64,000 nucleotides of DNA from Ctenosaura bakeri (taxonomy: Eukaryota > Chordata > Lepidosauria > Squamata > Iguanidae). The stretch covers positions 310,001 through 374,000 of the forward strand of contig CAOLHI010000388.1 in assembly GCA_948474755.1 (NCBI GenBank). Direction: 5' to 3'. Shown piece after piece: positions 10,403-21,862 of the stretch. The translations under genes and the position numbers were made by a program. A model generated the notes under the pieces. The model worked only from the letters and a program-made list of their open reading frames with translations, was not told the DNA's origin and did no database searches. Position 1 is the first letter of the stretch. Every line of letters starts with the position of its first letter.

Positions 10403-10603
10403 GGCCATTTCTGCACTACACTGTTATAGTGCTATTATTCCATTTTAAATATCCTATGGAATCCTGGGTTTTGCAGTTTAGGGAGGGCATTTAGAATTCT
10501 CAGCCAGAGAGCTCTTTGGCCTCAGTAAACTACAAACCCCAGAATTCCACAGGATGTTGAAAGTGGAATAATAGCACTATAACAGTGTACTACAGAAATG
10601 GCC
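10403..10603. mobile_element. Palindromic MITE family A, full copy
   Basis: A 201-bp near-perfect palindrome that starts GGCCATTTCTGCACTACAC and ends GTGTACTACAGAAATGGCC. Its arms pair across a centre near 10500 (GCAGTTTAGGGAGG / CCTCAGTAAACTACAAAC). It could fold into one long hairpin. No clear target duplication is seen. Relatives are at 4951, 16924, 35109, 44059, 45255, 53305, 60625 and 61756. Confidence 0.85.
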
Positions 10604-10634
10604 TTGGATTATTTTATATTTTTGTATTAAGAGT

Positions 10635-10745
10635 TCAAGTTCATCTTGCTTATTTTCCATGCTCTGTGCATTAGTGTAGAGGCACATGGTCTTAAGCATC
10701 TCTACGCTAATGCACAGAGTATAAGAAATAAGCAAGATGAACTCA
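10635..10745. repeat. Inverted duplication at the 5' end of a CR1 copy
   Basis: GTTCATCTTGCTTATTTTCC … TGTGCATTAGTGTAGAG (10637-10681) is the reverse complement of CTCTACGCTAATGCACAGAG … AAGCAAGATGAAC (10699-10742) with few differences. The right arm is authentic CR1 ORF2 leader sequence. The left arm is therefore an inverted copy of the same part. This fits 5' inversion or foldback during target-primed reverse transcription. Confidence 0.75.
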
Positions 10746-11404
10746 AATTCTTACTACAACAAAATAAATATGATCTAATAGGCATCACTGAAACCTGGTG
10801 GGATGAGTCTTATGATTGGAATGTGGGACTAAGGGTGTATAACCTATTTCACAGAAACAGACCAAACAAGAAAGGAGGTATAGTAGCCTTATATGTCAAG
10901 GATGCTTTCACCTGTGAAGCGATCCATGACTTAAATCCAGAAAGTCAGGTTGACAGCATCTGGGTAATTAAGGGAGTGAGAAACAATAGGGATGTGATTG
11001 TGGGGGTTTTCTACAGGCCTCCAGGCCAGCCTGAGGACTTGGATGAGGCCTTCCTGGAGCAGATAACCACATATTCAAAAAGGAGAGATGCAGTGTTAAT
11101 GGGAGATTTCAATTATCCTGATATTTATTGGCAGTCAAATTCTACAAAGACCACAAGGTCCAAAGGCTTCCTCGCTTGTCTTGCAGACAATTTCATGGTC
11201 CAGAAGGTGGAAGAGGTGACAAGGGAATCAACTATATTAGATCTGATCCTGACCAACAAAGATGACCTTGTTGATGAGGTGGAGGTGGTGGGATTCTTAA
11301 GGAGGAGTGACCATACTCTATTAGAATTTGTCATTCTGTGGGAAAGAGAAGCCAGGTGTAGCCAGACACACACCCTAGACTTTAAAAAAGCTAGTTTCTG
11401 TTAA
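10697..11404 (+). pseudogene. CR1 ORF2 endonuclease domain, truncated
   Basis: The frame reads from within the CR1 5' inversion to a stop at 11402. It contains the apurinic-like endonuclease signatures: catalytic Glu in GITETWWDE, Asp-Asn in MGDFNYPD, and the SDHTLLEF His near the end. In intact CR1 the domain nicks target DNA to prime reverse transcription. Here the frame ends before the reverse transcriptase. The apparent Met start at 10646 lies in the inverted left arm and is not the native start. Confidence 0.8.
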
Positions 11405-11590
11405 CTTAGGAAGTTACTTGCTGAAATTCCATGGTCAAGAATACTGAAAGAGAAAGAAGTTCATGACAAATGGGAGTTTCTTAAAAGTTAGATACTGAAG
11501 GCACAATTTAAAACTGTGCCAATAAGGAGGAAAAGTGGCAGGTGTCTAAAGAAATCAGAATGGTTGACAAAAGAACTCTCAGCCAGGTTG

Positions 11591-12208
11591 GTCACCGGTA
11601 GACCTAAAACTAACCACACAACACCAATTCTGAAGTCTTTTGGCTGCCTATTAGTTTCTCGGCACAGTACAAGGTGTTGGTTCTTACCTTTAAAGCCCTT
11701 TATGACTTGGGGCCAGCCTACCTGTGGGATCGCCTTCTCCCATATAATCTGCCCCGCACACTAAGGTCCTCTGGGAGGAATTTACTGCAGCCGATCAGAA
11801 CTAGGTTGGCTGCGGTTACCCAGAGGACCTTTTCTTCTGTTGCTCCCAAGTTATGGAATGGCCTACCGGAGGAGACCCGGCGTATTACCGGTCTTGACTG
11901 CTTTAAAAGAGCAGTCAAGACTGATCTCTTCCGACAGGCCTTCCCAGACTAGTACTCTACCGCCTCCCACCAACTGTCCTCCTGTTCTTTAATAGTTAGT
12001 TGATTGTAGTTAATGTGTTTTAGGGGGTTGGTTTTAGATGGGTTGGTGGGTGGGGAGGATTGGTTATATTTGAATGCTTTTAATGTATTTAATGTATTGT
12101 TGTAGTACCGCCTCGATCCATCAGGAGGGGCGGGATATAATTATAATTATTATAATTATATTTATATTTATAATTACTTATATTTATACTTATATTTGTA
12201 ATAACTAA

Positions 12209-12244
<36 letters not shown>

Positions 12245-12247
12245 AGT
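11591..12247 (+). mobile_element. L2-like LINE 3' end nested in CR1
   Basis: Encodes LVLTFKALYDLGPAYLWDRL, then APKLWNGLPEETRRI and CFKRAVKTDLFRQAF (11674-11950), the C-terminus of an L2-type ORF2. It is followed by a 3' region with CCATCAGGAGGGGCGGGATA and an AT-rich tail ending in (TTA)n. CR1 sequence stops at about 11590 (ACTCTCAGCC) and resumes at 12248 (AACATGTTCAGGAAATGGAAG); compared with the copy at 27460 about 15 bp are missing. No clean target duplication is visible. Confidence 0.8.
12210..12242. repeat. (TTA)n microsatellite at the L2-like tail
   Basis: About eleven TTA units directly after the AT-rich L2-like tail. Similar tails occur at 21028 and suggest the repeat grew from the LINE 3' end. 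On the minus strand it gives poly-Asn or poly-Ile runs in spurious frames. Confidence 0.85.
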
Positions 12248-12409
12248 AACATGTTCAGGAAATGGAAGAATGATGAAACCACCAAAGAGGAATTCAAGCA
12301 AATAGCCAGGAGATGTAGGGAGAAGGTCAGAAAAGCTAAAGCGCAGAATGAACTCAGGCTTGCCAGAGATGTCAAAAACAATAAAAAGGGCTTTTTTAGA
12401 TATGTCTGC

Positions 12410-12480
12410 AGCAAAAAAAACAACAAAAAACAACAACAACAACAACAAAACAACAACAGCAAAAAAGAAAAGAAAAAAAG
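12410..12480. repeat. (CAA)n / A-rich expansion inside the CR1 linker
   Basis: The A-rich Lys codons of the CR1 linker have expanded into a CAACAACAA tract with A-runs. The copy at 27650 has only a short lysine-rich stretch at this place (KRKKKQ). The minus strand therefore carries long poly-Phe/Leu frames that are not genes. Confidence 0.75.
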
Positions 12481-14185
12481 AAAGGAAATGATAAGATCGC
12501 TGAGCGGTGAAGATGGCCAATTACTAACGGGGAGAAGAGAAAAGGCAGAACTACTCAACATCTTCTTTGCCTCAGTTTTCTTCCAAAAGGATAGAAGTAC
12601 TTGACCTGGGGGTTGGGGAGCAGGTGAGGAAGGGGGGAAATTGCAACACTGAATAGATAGAGAAGTAGTACAGGAATATCTGGCTAAACTAGATGAATTC
12701 AAGTCTCCAGGGCCAGATGAATTACATCCAAGGATATTAAAAGAACTGGCAGGAGTCATTTCTGAACCCTTCGCAATAATCTTTGAGAACTCTTGAAGAA
12801 CAGGAGAAGTCTCAGCAGACTGCAGGAGGGCAAATGTCGTCCCCATCTTCAAGAAGGAAAAAAAGAAGAAGAAGACCCAAATAACTATTGTCTGGTCACC
12901 TTGGCATCAATACTAGGAAAGATCCTAGAGCACATCATTAAATTAAAAGTCAACATGGATTTTTCAGAAATAAGTCATGCCAGACTAATATTATTTCTTT
13001 TTATGATGGAGTTTCAAGCATGATAGATGAAGGAAATGCTGTGGATGTAGCATATCTTGATTTCAGTAAGGCCTTTGACAAAGTTCCCCATGACATTCTT
13101 GCAAAGAAACTAGTAAAATGTGCTGGACAGGGCTACTGTTAGGTGTATTTGTAATTAGTTGACTGACCGAACCCAAAGGGTGCTCACCAATGGCTGCTTT
13201 TCATGCTGGAGAGAAGTGACTAGTGAGGTGCAACATGGTTCTATCCTGGACCCAGTGCTATTCAACATCTTCATCAATGACTTGGATGAAGGAGTAGCGG
13301 GCATGCTGATCAAATTTGTAGATGACACAACATTGGGAGGGGTTGGTAACATGCAGAGGACAGGGTCAAAATTCAAAATGACCTTGACAGATTGGAGAGC
13401 TGGGCCAAAGCTAACAAAATGAATTTCAATAGAGAGAAATGTGACATCCTGCACTTAGGCGGAAAAAATGGAATGAGGGACACATGGCTGGATAACAGTA
13501 CATGTGAAAGGGATCTAGGAGTCTTGGTAGATCACAAGCTGAACATGAGTCAGCAGTGTGATACGGCAGCCAAGAAAGCCAATGTGATTCTTGGTTGCAT
13601 CAATAGGAGTATGGTGTCTAGATCAAGGAAAGTAATAGTACCATTCTATTCTGCTTTGGTCAAGCCTCATTTGCAATACTATGTCCAGTTCTGAGCACTT
13701 CAATTTAAGAAAGATATTGACAAGCTGGAGCATTTCCAGAGGAGGGCAACCAAAAGGGTGAAGGGTCTGGAAGCCATGCCCTATGAGGAGCGGCTTAGGG
13801 AGCTGGGTATGTTTAGTCTGTAGAAGAGAAGGTTAAGAGGGGACATGATAGCCATGTTTTAAATATTTGAAGGGATGTCATATTGAGGAGGGAGCGAGCT
13901 TGTTTTCTGCTGCTCCAGAGACCAGGACAGGGAGCAATGGATTCAAGGCACAGGAAAGGAGATTCTACTTGAACCTCAGGTAGAACTTCCTGACAGTCAG
14001 AGCTGTCCAACAGTGGAATACGCTGCCTCAGAGTGTAGTGGAGTCTCATTCCTTGGAGGTTTTTAAGCAGAGGCTGGATGACCATCTGTTGAGAGTGCTT
14101 TGATGTGTGTTCCTGCACAATAGGAGATTGGATTGGATGGCCCTGAGGTCTCTTCCAACTCTATGATTCTATGATTTTATTGTAA

Positions 14186-14391
14186 AAAAATGGAGAGAGT
14201 GGTTTGAGTATTGGACTAGGACACTGGGTGACCAAGGTTCAAAGCCCTGCTAGGCCATGGAAACCCCATGGGTGACCTTGGGCAAGTCAGCCTCAGAGAG
14301 GACAACCCCCCTTGTTCAAATTCTGCCAAGAAAACCCTTTGTTAATACCTTCATAAGTCAGCAATGTCTTGAAGGTACACAACAACAACAG
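14186..14391 (+). mobile_element. tRNA-derived SINE, nearly full length
   Basis: Head GAGAGTGGTTTGAGTATTGG, box-B-like AAGGTTCAAAGCCCTGC, body (ACCTTGGGCAAGTCAGCC, TCTGCCAAGAAAACCC), tail GAAGGTACACAACAACAAC. It sits immediately behind the CR1 3' end. Confidence 0.82.
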
Positions 14392-15655
14392 AAAATGAAG
14401 GAGGCAACCTCTTCCAGAAACCACACCAGTCAGGACTGAGCATACTCAGTACTTAATTGAACTGAGTGTGCTGAAAACTGAGGAAAGCTGATAGGAATTC
14501 AGAACAGGAGCAGTTCTCACAGGGACAGGACCTAAGGAACACTGCAAATCTTCTGTGAAGGTCTCACTCATACTGAATAATAGCCAGAAATTTGGCACAT
14601 CTGAGGAACATTCATACATAGTTTGAAATGTTCAAAGTACTGCATCTTCCATCTTTCAGATGGGAAGCCTATGAGGCAATGCTTTGGAGTTTCGTGCTGG
14701 ACCTTGACATGCTATATCTGAATTTGCAGGATTACTTTCTGTTATCTTGCCTTCCAAATGGTCTTCAGAAAGACCATACTGCTGCTAGGCGGTCTTAATC
14801 CAGTTGTGGGGCCACCATGGGGACACCCCCCAACTTCCTGTCTACAGTCTTGCTGTGCTGCCAGGCAATCAGATGTCTATAATCCAGAGACTATAGACTA
14901 CAGTTCATGTAAAACCCAGCTTGATTATGATCAAAGATGTGGGATTCAAAGAGCTGCAAGCTAAAACATCTGGAGGATACCAAGATGCTGGTCTCTGAGC
15001 AGGTCTACTAAATCAACAGAACTTATGCAAGTATTAGAACAATTCAACAATTGGTTCAATAAATATACAGTCATTGGGGCTATCAATGGAATTCAGACTT
15101 TAATATCCAGGTCATGCAGCATGGCACTGAATTAATCTAAGTTTAAAAGACAGAGAAGTTCAGCTCATGTGTTACAGTAACTGCATGTACAGCCAGCATA
15201 TGATTGTGAATGTTTGTTTACTTGCCTATATATTGGGCCATTGTATCTATTCCTTTATGAAGTTTCCTTTTGTTTCTCTCAGCTTCCACTCTACCAAATT
15301 ATGCACGCTGATGTAAACAAGTTCCTGGATTCCAGCTGGTATTAGGGCAGGAATGAGAAAAGAAATAGGCATGGAGAAGACTTTATAAAATGCTAATTAT
15401 ACATATGCTGGGTAGACAACAGCCGTACTCGACATCATTATCCCTGTGGTTTGAAAACAAATCTGTACACAAAATATTCAGTTAGCATAGGCTGTGGCTG
15501 GCGAAGTTGTTTGATATGTGAAGCTACCAACTGTCACTGCACAATGACCCTGGAGAGATGTCTGCCTTTAACTTTTAGCACCAGCAGGTTGCAGTACAGA
15601 CACTGATGCTGGGTAGCCAGAGGGCAAGAAGGCAAAAGTTATTGATGAAAAAGAA
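14392..15655. other. Unassigned stretch
   Basis: About 1.26 kb with no protein signal, no obvious repeat family and no strong base-composition shift. A 68-codon frame at 14758-14964 is not recognisable. Confidence 0.3.
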
Positions 15656-15935
15656 CGCACAATACTATTTTAAGAAGAGAAATACTGGAATTTCTGTCCT
15701 GACTTTAGAAAAGCCTGAGACTATGGGAAGGTCAGGATTCCACCCTTCCTCTCCTCTCTCCCCTGCTGAGTTAATGGAGTGCAAATTATTTTTCATTTTA
15801 AACTCAGTTGTCGCAGTTGAAATACTCTTAGAATGAAGGGAGAAAGTAGGAGGAGGAGAAAGAAACCAGGACATCTTAAAAGCTGCTGAGAAAGTAAGAT
15901 AGCAGAGGATTAACCAGGGGTATTCCTACCAAACT
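15656..15935 (+). repeat. Unnamed dispersed repeat R1, copy 1
   Basis: It shares a segment order with 39495-39945 (plus) and 56935-57100 (minus): 'gattccaccctt…ctcccc', 'gttaat…gagtgca', 'ttttaaactcagtt', 'gaggaggag…aaagaaa', 'ggacat.ttaaaagc.gctg.gaaagt' and 'cagaggattaacca'. Length is about 280 bp. I see no reading frame, terminal repeat or tail that identifies its class. Confidence 0.6.
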
Positions 15936-16923
15936 GAAACAGTTGGAGCATAAGGTATCTAGTTGGTCTCTGTGAGAAGCAAGCTACAGAGTGAGATTAA
16001 TGGCTGGTCTGATCAACTGCTGTGTTCTCCAATACTGTCATCTCTAGAGAGCTATATAATGCATCTTTATCTTTTTGAGTAAAGATATATTTTAGAGTAG
16101 CAAAACACTAGCTCATTGTGTTAAGCCAAAACAACAACTGCCCCCATTTAATGTTATTTTCCTTTGCTCTTTCAGAATCGTTCATAGTAGACCCGAGGCA
16201 ACCTACACACATTAGAGAAAGACAACACATGGCACAAGCTTTTAAGTCTATATTGTCCTCAAGGTTTTTGGCCACGTAGCAAATGGAGAATGATTAGCAA
16301 TCCTTGCAGGCCAAACTCATCTATCAATAACCAGGTTGGCTGACAGTCCTTGAATCCTTCCAGGAGACACTGCCTGATCATGCACAGATGATGGCCTCCT
16401 GCTCTTTGTTATTCTACAAATACACAAGAAAGGGCATATTTCTGTCATTCAAAAGAAATCAAGTAGGTTAATCATTTATGATTTTTATGCTTCAAAGCGT
16501 ATGTACGTTACATGCTGGGGAGATAGGAGCTAAACCATTACTCTAATGCCCAATGTAGCATAGGAGTTCCCTGCTGCTCTGAAGCCTGTCTTATTAAACT
16601 GAGTTCTATCTAAGAGATACTATAAATATATCCATTGCAAGAGGAAAGGTAGAGCCTAATTATGTGAAATCAGCATAAGATCATCACTTTGAACAAAGTG
16701 CACTCAGTCCTTGTAAATTTATTTCTTGAGAGCTCAGCTCATCAAACCTCATAGGATTTGTAGACCTGAGCTGCTGTTAACCATGGTCTGGAATATTATA
16801 TGTCTGTGTAGCGAAGAGTGAGAGGGATTCTGGAATGAAATAACATGGAACTAGACAGAAGGTCTTGGGTCTGAACTACTCATCTGAAGTCACTTGCAGT
16901 GATTACACACACTTTCCGTACTA
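15936..16923. other. Unassigned stretch
   Basis: About 1 kb of moderately AT-rich DNA without a gene, repeat family or notable tandem structure that I recognise. Confidence 0.3.
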
Positions 16924-17110
16924 GGACTATTTCCACACTACACTGTTATAGAACTATTATTCCACTTTCAACATCCTGTGGAATTCTGGGGTTTGTAGTT
17001 TATTGAGGCCAAAGAGCTCTCTGGCTGAGAACTGCCCCTTCCCAAACTGCAAACACCAGGATTCCATAAGTGGATTAATAGCACTATAACAGTGTGGTGC
17101 AGAAATAGCC
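16924..17110. mobile_element. Palindromic MITE family A, full but shortened
   Basis: Starts GGACTATTTCCACACTACAC and ends GTGGTGCAGAAATAGCC, with the usual interior. The right half is slightly shortened around 17070. Flanking triplets are CTA and TTA, a possible 3-bp duplication with one change. Confidence 0.8.
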
Positions 17111-18236
17111 TTAGTGTGCAAATAATGGCTGAAGGATATAACACACATCTACATTTCCCAAGTCACCTACTGGATTCAAACTAAAAGGAAGGGGGAATGA
17201 GGTGCCCCAGTTTGCCTGGACAATGGGGAGACATATTGGGAATAGCAGTTCATCATTATCTTGGAATCATCTTGATGATTCCTCAGTCCTGTTCTAGAAC
17301 AAAGGGAAATCACAGAAAAATCCAATAGACATTGCCTCTGAATGTTCTGGACTCTCCTAGGTCTATTTACTCAGACTTCAGGGATGTCATTGTAATTTTT
17401 CAGGGCTATGGCAGTGCTTCAGGACTCCTCTCACCTCCTGGATTTCAGTCATAATTAGGGATGTAATCCTTATTAGATCCATCCACACATAGATCAGGAG
17501 AACAATGAAGGATGGGATTCTCTTCATTGTGAGATGCTGAGTTTGGGTGATTCTCCTTTGGAAAATGTAAGCTTTTTATAGGTTGCATTGGAAAATATGA
17601 TAACTGTTGCTTTATTGACTGGCTAAATTAGATGGCAAGGGATTGCATTTTGCTTACACTGTATCTTGGGACCGTCCCATGGAAAAGTCCTAAGCGTAAC
17701 TCTTAAGAAAGCAACCCACTCTCACTTTCAGCAATCAGTTTTATACAAATCATGTTGCAATCTGTACAAATTATGGAAGGAAGACAGAACAAAAACGCAC
17801 ACAGTCTATAGCATTTTGGCCTTGTGTGACAGCTAAGATTTTCTCAAGGCAGTTGATAAGTGCTCAGAGTGTAGTCGCATCATGCCAAAATGGCCAGATT
17901 GTCAGGGGGAAAAGTCTTGGGAGCTGTGATGTTGTTTCACTTTCCTAGTTGTAGGATGGCTTGCATTGGGGGATCCTGATGCGCTTTTATCACCAGGGTC
18001 TGCTCCCAGTCTTGCAAGAACCCACAGCAGAATATCCTCTTAGAGGCTTCCTTGCATGTTAATGAAGATCCAAGTGGGCTTAGTTGGCAGTGATAATAGC
18101 ACTAGGAAGCAACAAGAGCACTTCATTCAGTACTGGGTGGCTGAAAGTGACTATTTAATTCTGGGACAAGCAACAGTGTTGAATCAGGGCACCAGTTTTC
18201 TGGGACCATCACTTGGTAACGTTTGAATATAATTGT
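17111..18236. other. Unassigned stretch
   Basis: No gene, transposon end or tandem array recognised in about 1.1 kb. Confidence 0.3.
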
Positions 18237-18294
18237 CTCCCCCTCCCTCCCTCCCTCCCTCCCTCCCTCCCTCCCTCCCTCCCTCCCTCCCTTC
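18237..18294. repeat. (CCCT)n microsatellite
   Basis: About fourteen uninterrupted CCCT/CCTC tetramers followed by a CTTCC drift. It is polypyrimidine on the plus strand. Confidence 0.95.
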
Positions 18295-20455
18295 CTTTTT
18301 CATAGTTGGGGGCATCTAGACTGCAAAACATGTAGTTCTACTTTATCTGTTCCATAAATAACAATGTACCTAAAGGTTTTAATTTTCTCATAGCCGTTTG
18401 CATGTTTATGAAAATCTATAAATTACCTGTGTTTATGCCCTGACGCTTGGCACTTTTGCAGTGGTTGATAATAGCTGAGTAAACGTGAGATGGGTTGAAT
18501 TCCTCCACTGATTTCAAATAAACCTTATGAGTTGGAGCAATAAAGAATGTTAAATAGTGTGCACAAAATAACATGCTGTTAGGTACCGTATAGCCTGCTT
18601 CAGTAAGCATTAAAGCATTTTTAATCTCGGTTGCTGCATAGTAAACGGCAAGTTAATAAGCTAAAGAACAATACCCTTTAATATTCTCTCCAGTTCCTGA
18701 GCAAAATGTTGTCCTCCTTCCTATGACAGTTAGGGGTCCTCTTGTCTCTTTATCATTCTGGTCAGTATAGTGATCAATCTATAGTTAAGGGCCTAGCTTG
18801 ACATGATGATAAACACATGGGACAAGACCTTACATTGGGCATGCATAACTTCCACTGTGGGATCTTTGTATGTGGATTATTGTGTTACACAACACTTGCA
18901 TTGAATAGCAATAGTGTGCAACTGAGTTCACACCTGAATTTCCAATTAAATGTACAGCTGAGCGTGCATCTTGTGCACTTGTGCATCTAATGTACATATG
19001 CAATCACTGTGAATCTCATCTGTATCTTCATGCACAAGGGTACCATGTGTGCAACTTTATTTCTTTAACCTTAAACTGAATGTGAGTGTTGCAAATCATA
19101 CAAAAATATCCCACTGCTTCTAACTAGTTCCACAGGAAAACTTGCACACATGTAAGATGCCAACAGGATTCTAGTGATGGTCTTCCACCCAAAATGGCAC
19201 AGTTCCAAATCTAGCTCTCTTGTTCTGACATCGCTCCCTTTAGCACTTAGGACTAGAGGAACAGCAGGGCCTCTGAGAAACAGGATGGAGGTACATGCAT
19301 ACAGAAGTGCAACGCATCTGTAGAAACAAGAAAACAAAGGGAATAGAAACACACACAAGAGCCAAATCCAAGGAGAACTCAGTGTACTCAGTAATCCCTA
19401 AGTGCAGCAAGATCTGAGTGTCATTTAGAAAAGAAGAATGGAAAAGACTTGGAGGGGGCAGGAGAGATGCCCACCTAGGACGTATGCCGACTAGTACCCA
19501 GGAGAGGTGTATTGGTTGCTGTTGACAAAGTTTTGAAATTTTCACCTAGTGAAACCTAGCAAGTAAAACTTTTCTTGTCGAATGTATCCATGTCCTGATA
19601 CTAAATTGTGAAATATTTCCAACCCAACCTCAACCCCCATCCTCCATGAACCAGTCGCTGTCAGTCATGTGGAATACAAAGGAAAATACAGAATGTAATG
19701 AGATGTCAAGACAGGTAAATTCCACTAGACTTTGGAGGAAAAATGAAGAAGTTAATGCATAGTGGCCATCTGGGGCAACATCTAGACCGCGGCAGCTGGT
19801 GGTGGCTTCTGGGCCAGTTGGACAGTGAATCTATTCAGGTCCTACTACAAAAGGTAAAGGACTAATCAAGTTACTTAAACCCACAGCCAAAAGAAGTTCA
19901 GCACCTTGGATAGCTCTTGTAATGTGTTTACTAGACTCAACAGCAGACTTATTGGCCCACTGAAATGGGAGCAACCAGCCACTATGGTGTCTGCAGATTA
20001 ACCAGAGCATATATTGAGCCTTAAGGAACAGCAAAAGGATCTCTGGCCCTTTTTATGTTTACAGCTTAGAAAGGTACTGTCTGGGGAATTCTCACGGCAG
20101 CCATGTGCAACATGTAGCCCAACTTAACTGACCATCTCTCACCAACCATGCATTTACTAAGGCCCACAAGTGACAAGAATGCTCTTTTTGCTAGCTGCCT
20201 TACACTGTGAATAAATAAGTAAGTAAGAGAACTGTCAAATATATGGAAGAGTTCAGCTAATAGATTGGCTTAGCATAGTGGCCACAGGTTGTATAACTAA
20301 TTGCTTTTATTGGCTAAGTTAAAAAACCAAAACAAGAGATGTTAAGTAAATGATGAGAGGATAGAGAGCTAGCTAGACACACCAACATCCAGTGACTGCA
20401 AGATTCACTGGTGTCTTGGGACTCTGATATTTGAAGGAACCACTTTCCGTATATA
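18295..20455. other. Unassigned stretch with a candidate conserved noncoding segment
   Basis: 18340-18680 is AT-rich and single-copy in the window. It holds many ATTA/TAAT homeodomain-like cores and spaced CpGs (CCCTGACGCTTGG, AAACGTGAG, GTACCGTATAGC), unlike the decayed repeats around it. The remainder (18700-20455) has short frames only. No gene is supported. Conservation is a guess that needs alignment to other squamates. Confidence 0.3.
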
Positions 20456-20469
20456 TACTTGTGTGATGA

Positions 20470-21048
20470 CTGAACTCTACAGGAGGTGCCTTCCTCTGTG
20501 TTGTACCAACAGGGGCAGTACAGTGTGGGAGAACATGGGTGAGGGTCTTCTCAGCAGTGGCACCTCAATTGTAGAGTGCCCTCTCATTGGAGGTTGGGTT
20601 GGTGCCAACACTGGTCTCTTTTCAGCACCAGGTCAAGGCATGACTGCAGCTTGGCTTGCTTGGTATGTTCCATCCAGGAATTTGAGATCTGTGGGCAAAG
20701 AATTATTGCCTGTTCCACCAATGCGTACAGTTCTGTCAAGGCTGCGAGCCTTTCAAGATCTGGCTTTGCATTTGTGGAACAGTCTTCCTTTGGACCTCTG
20801 GCTGAAGGAGGATCTCACCCATTTTTGTAAGTGGTTGAAGACTTTCCTCTTTGATGCTCCACCTTAACTCACTGAGATGTGTTTAAGGTGCTGAGATGGG
20901 TAGCGACTGGTGGAGTGTTGGGGATTTCATGTCATGCATTGTTGTGGTTTTCTGTCTTAATGTCTTTGTCCCTGATTGTATATCTTGTTGTTATGCCTTT
21001 TCGTGTAAAGGGTGTTATAAATAAATGTTATTATTATTATTATTATTT
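20470..21048 (+). mobile_element. L2-like LINE 3' region with (TTA)n tail
   Basis: A diverged copy encodes VLSRLRAFQDLALHLWNSL and DLTHFCKWLKTFLFDAP (20700-20863), the L2-type C-terminus. The 3' part then reads GTGTAAAGGGTGTTATAAA and ends in a TTA-type microsatellite at 21028-21048. Frames are broken. Confidence 0.6.
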
Positions 21049-21077
21049 AATAAAGCCTTGGGGGCTTTCATTATACA

Positions 21078-21300
21078 TGTGTTGTGTGCCTTCAAGTCAT
21101 TTCTGAGTTATGGTGACCCTAAGGCAAACCTACCCTGGGGTTTTTTCTTGGCAGAATTTGTTAAGAGGGGGTTTGCCTTTGCCTTCCTTTGAGGCCGAGA
21201 GACTGTGATTTGCCTAAGATCCATGGCCAAGCGGAGACTCGAACCCTGGTCTCCAGAATCTTAGTCCAGCACTCCACGCCCTCTATTTCATGCTGGTTCT
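21078..21300 (-). mobile_element. tRNA-derived SINE (Sauria-type), minus
   Basis: On the plus strand the reversed tail TGTGCCTTCAAGTCATTTC comes first, then CTTGGCAGAATTTGTTAAGA, then CTCGAACCCTGGTCTCC (reverse of the box-B region) and the reversed head at about 21260-21300. Essentially full length. Confidence 0.8.
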
Positions 21301-21480
21301 CCATTGTACATGTACATGATTTTAATTGTTGCAGCTTTTTAAGCTATATTTAATATGTTTTTAATCCCATTCAAGCTATTTGATTACTAATCTGGAATTG
21401 GTTTAAATTGTTTATTGAGTTATATGCCTGCTGCCTTGAAATCCCATGGGAAAGGGCATGATATAAATATTTTAACAGAT
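21301..21480 (+). mobile_element. Probable LINE 3' tail fragment
   Basis: Ends in TGGGAAAGGGCATGATATAA, reminiscent of the GGGCGGGATATAA tail of the L2-like element at 12130. Preceded by AT-rich 3'-UTR-like sequence. No coding part remains. Confidence 0.4.
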
Positions 21481-21606
21481 TAATTTGATTACTTCTTCTA
21501 AAATTCAAGATGGTTATTTTGGGTGTTCTTCCGTACACACTTTTCTTCCCAGTAAGTATTATATCTATTAATATGTGCTTCTGGAAGATACTCTGTGATG
21601 AAAAGA

Positions 21607-21862
21607 GACTTTGTTGTTGCTGTTAACTGCTGTCAAGTCAATTTACAGTGAATGCTATCTTACTAACGTTATTGTCTTTTTCTAGTGAATCAGGTCTTAT
21701 GATATGGCCAGAGTATGACAGCCTAAGTTTAGTCATCTTGGTTTCTAGGGAGAGTTCAGACTTGATTTGATCTAGGACTCCATTCATTTGTCTTTTTAGC
21801 AGTCTAGGGTATCAGTAGAACTCTTCTGCAGCACCACATTTCAAAAGAGTTGATTTTCTTCC
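21607..21862 (-). mobile_element. Bov-B/RTE LINE fragment, minus
   Basis: Plus-strand segments TTATTGTCTTTTTCTAGTGA, GGGAGAGTTCAGACTTGATT and GCAGCACCACATTTCAAA match my memory of the reverse complement of the 3' part of RTE/Bov-B ORF2, which encodes the Cys-Trp-rich C-terminal region. Bov-B is known to be common in squamates, and Sauria SINEs are known to share its 3' end. Reading frames are broken. Confidence 0.65.

Larger units (their letters stand above)
10697..14180 (+). mobile_element. CR1 LINE, nearly complete ORF2, interrupted and broken
   Basis: It spans endonuclease (10697-11404), linker (11405-11590 and 12248-12600), reverse transcriptase (about 12880-13400), C-terminal region (13400-14100) and the CR1 3' end with CTATGATTCTATGATTTTAT at 14160. 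Stops and frameshifts break ORF2 at least at 11402, 12601 and 13020-13160. An L2-like insertion sits at 11591-12247. ORF1 is absent. The endonuclease keeps GITETWWDE and GDFNYPD. Compared with the copy at 26014, this one is more diverged. It encodes no working protein. Confidence 0.88.

Noticed and set aside
12205..12852. 215-codon minus-strand frame with poly-Ile, poly-Leu and poly-Phe
   Set aside because: It is the antisense of CR1 linker sequence and of the (TTA)n and (CAA)n tracts.
14190..14260. Possible tRNA gene
   Set aside because: Box-A and box-B-like sequences belong to the tRNA-derived head of a SINE. No cloverleaf with a plausible anticodon arm is evident and the SINE body follows.
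18237..18294. Regulatory polypyrimidine tract
   Set aside because: A pure CCCT microsatellite is the simpler account; no exon or acceptor site follows.
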